31,949 nucleotides of DNA from Synergistaceae bacterium. Its GTDB lineage: Bacteria > Synergistota > Synergistia > Synergistales > Synergistaceae. Below the pieces are notes generated by a model. It was not told the DNA's origin. It ran no database searches and saw nothing but the letters and a program-made list of their open reading frames with translations. The DNA lies in contig JAUNSQ010000003.1 in assembly GCA_030539135.1 (NCBI GenBank), forward strand, positions 1 through 31,949, written 5' to 3'. The position numbers were made by a program, and so were the translations under genes. Below, piece by piece: positions 31,890 to 31,949 of this stretch; the first letter of the stretch is position 1, and every line of letters starts with the position of its first letter.

Positions 31890-31949
31890 ATGAAAGGGAT
31901 ACTTGAAGGAGTTAAGGTTCTTGGAATCGAGCAGCAGGTCGCCGGTCCT
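31890..31949 (+). CDS. Family III (CaiB/BaiF) CoA-transferase, 5' end only
   Basis: Only 20 codons are in the window, truncated by the right edge. They read GILEGVKVLGIEQQVAGP after the start, the canonical N-terminus of CaiB/BaiF CoA-transferases (LxGVxVLxxxxxxAGP). TGGAGG lies 7 nt before the ATG, and the gene starts 31 bp behind the mutase small subunit, so it continues the operon. The substrate pair cannot be judged from this fragment. Confidence 0.75.
   Translation, partial: MKGILEGVKVLGIEQQVAGP

Overview
The window is a bacterial chromosome segment of about 32 kb, densely coding and fairly GC-rich in most genes. A Synergistota genome (Synergistes/Cloacibacillus group) is the best guess. 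The main evidence is a secreted protein at 10601-11167 that ends in a Gly-Gly-Gly-Gly-Cys motif, a hydrophobic helix and a basic tail, as in the Synerg-CTERM sorting signal of that phylum. The B12-dependent acyl-CoA mutase and organic-acid genes fit an amino/organic-acid fermenter. No rRNA, tRNA, CRISPR array, transposase or phage gene was seen.

Layout. (1) 1-3524: the end of an EAL-domain c-di-GMP phosphodiesterase meets, head-on, a trkA-trkH potassium-uptake pair on the minus strand. (2) 3706-8906: a cupin, an Aas-like acyltransferase/acyl-ACP synthetase whose acyltransferase motifs are damaged, a zinc deaminase-fold protein and glmS. (3) 8987-12413: an AT-richer accessory block directly behind glmS. 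It holds a minus-strand protein with a regulator-like C-terminal domain, a divergent vWA protein, the Synerg-CTERM protein and a class II Fic protein with a palindromic putative operator. Strong hairpin terminators separate most of its units. (4) 12623-21919: housekeeping and miscellaneous genes: a HerA/YjgR-like ATPase, an AEC transporter, an overlapping trio (exported ComEC-like metallo-hydrolase, DUF3006 protein, nitrilase-family amidase), a secreted protein, a B12-binding-type radical SAM protein, ppnP, a small secreted protein, a GIY-YIG protein and purA. (5) 21994-31949: an orphan Clp-like AAA+ ATPase and a MarR regulator diverge from a perfect 26-bp palindrome. An organic-acid operon follows: EntE-like acyl-AMP/CoA ligase, Fe-S Old-Yellow-Enzyme-type reductase, KdgT-type permease, family I CoA-transferase, B12-dependent acyl-CoA mutase large and small subunits, and the start of a family III (CaiB/BaiF) CoA-transferase.

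The most interesting signal is in region 5. The core of the MarR palindrome recurs twice in the 328-bp leader before the ligase gene. It recurs again inside the coding sequence of the CoA-transferase gene, where an 18-mer is identical to one leader site. This suggests a local MarR regulon that controls uptake, CoA activation, reduction and carbon-skeleton rearrangement of an unidentified carboxylic acid, and that may also include the AAA+ ATPase. Three of the junctions inside the operon carry strong hairpins without U-tracts close to the next ribosome-binding site. All functional calls rest on motif recognition by eye; no database search was run.
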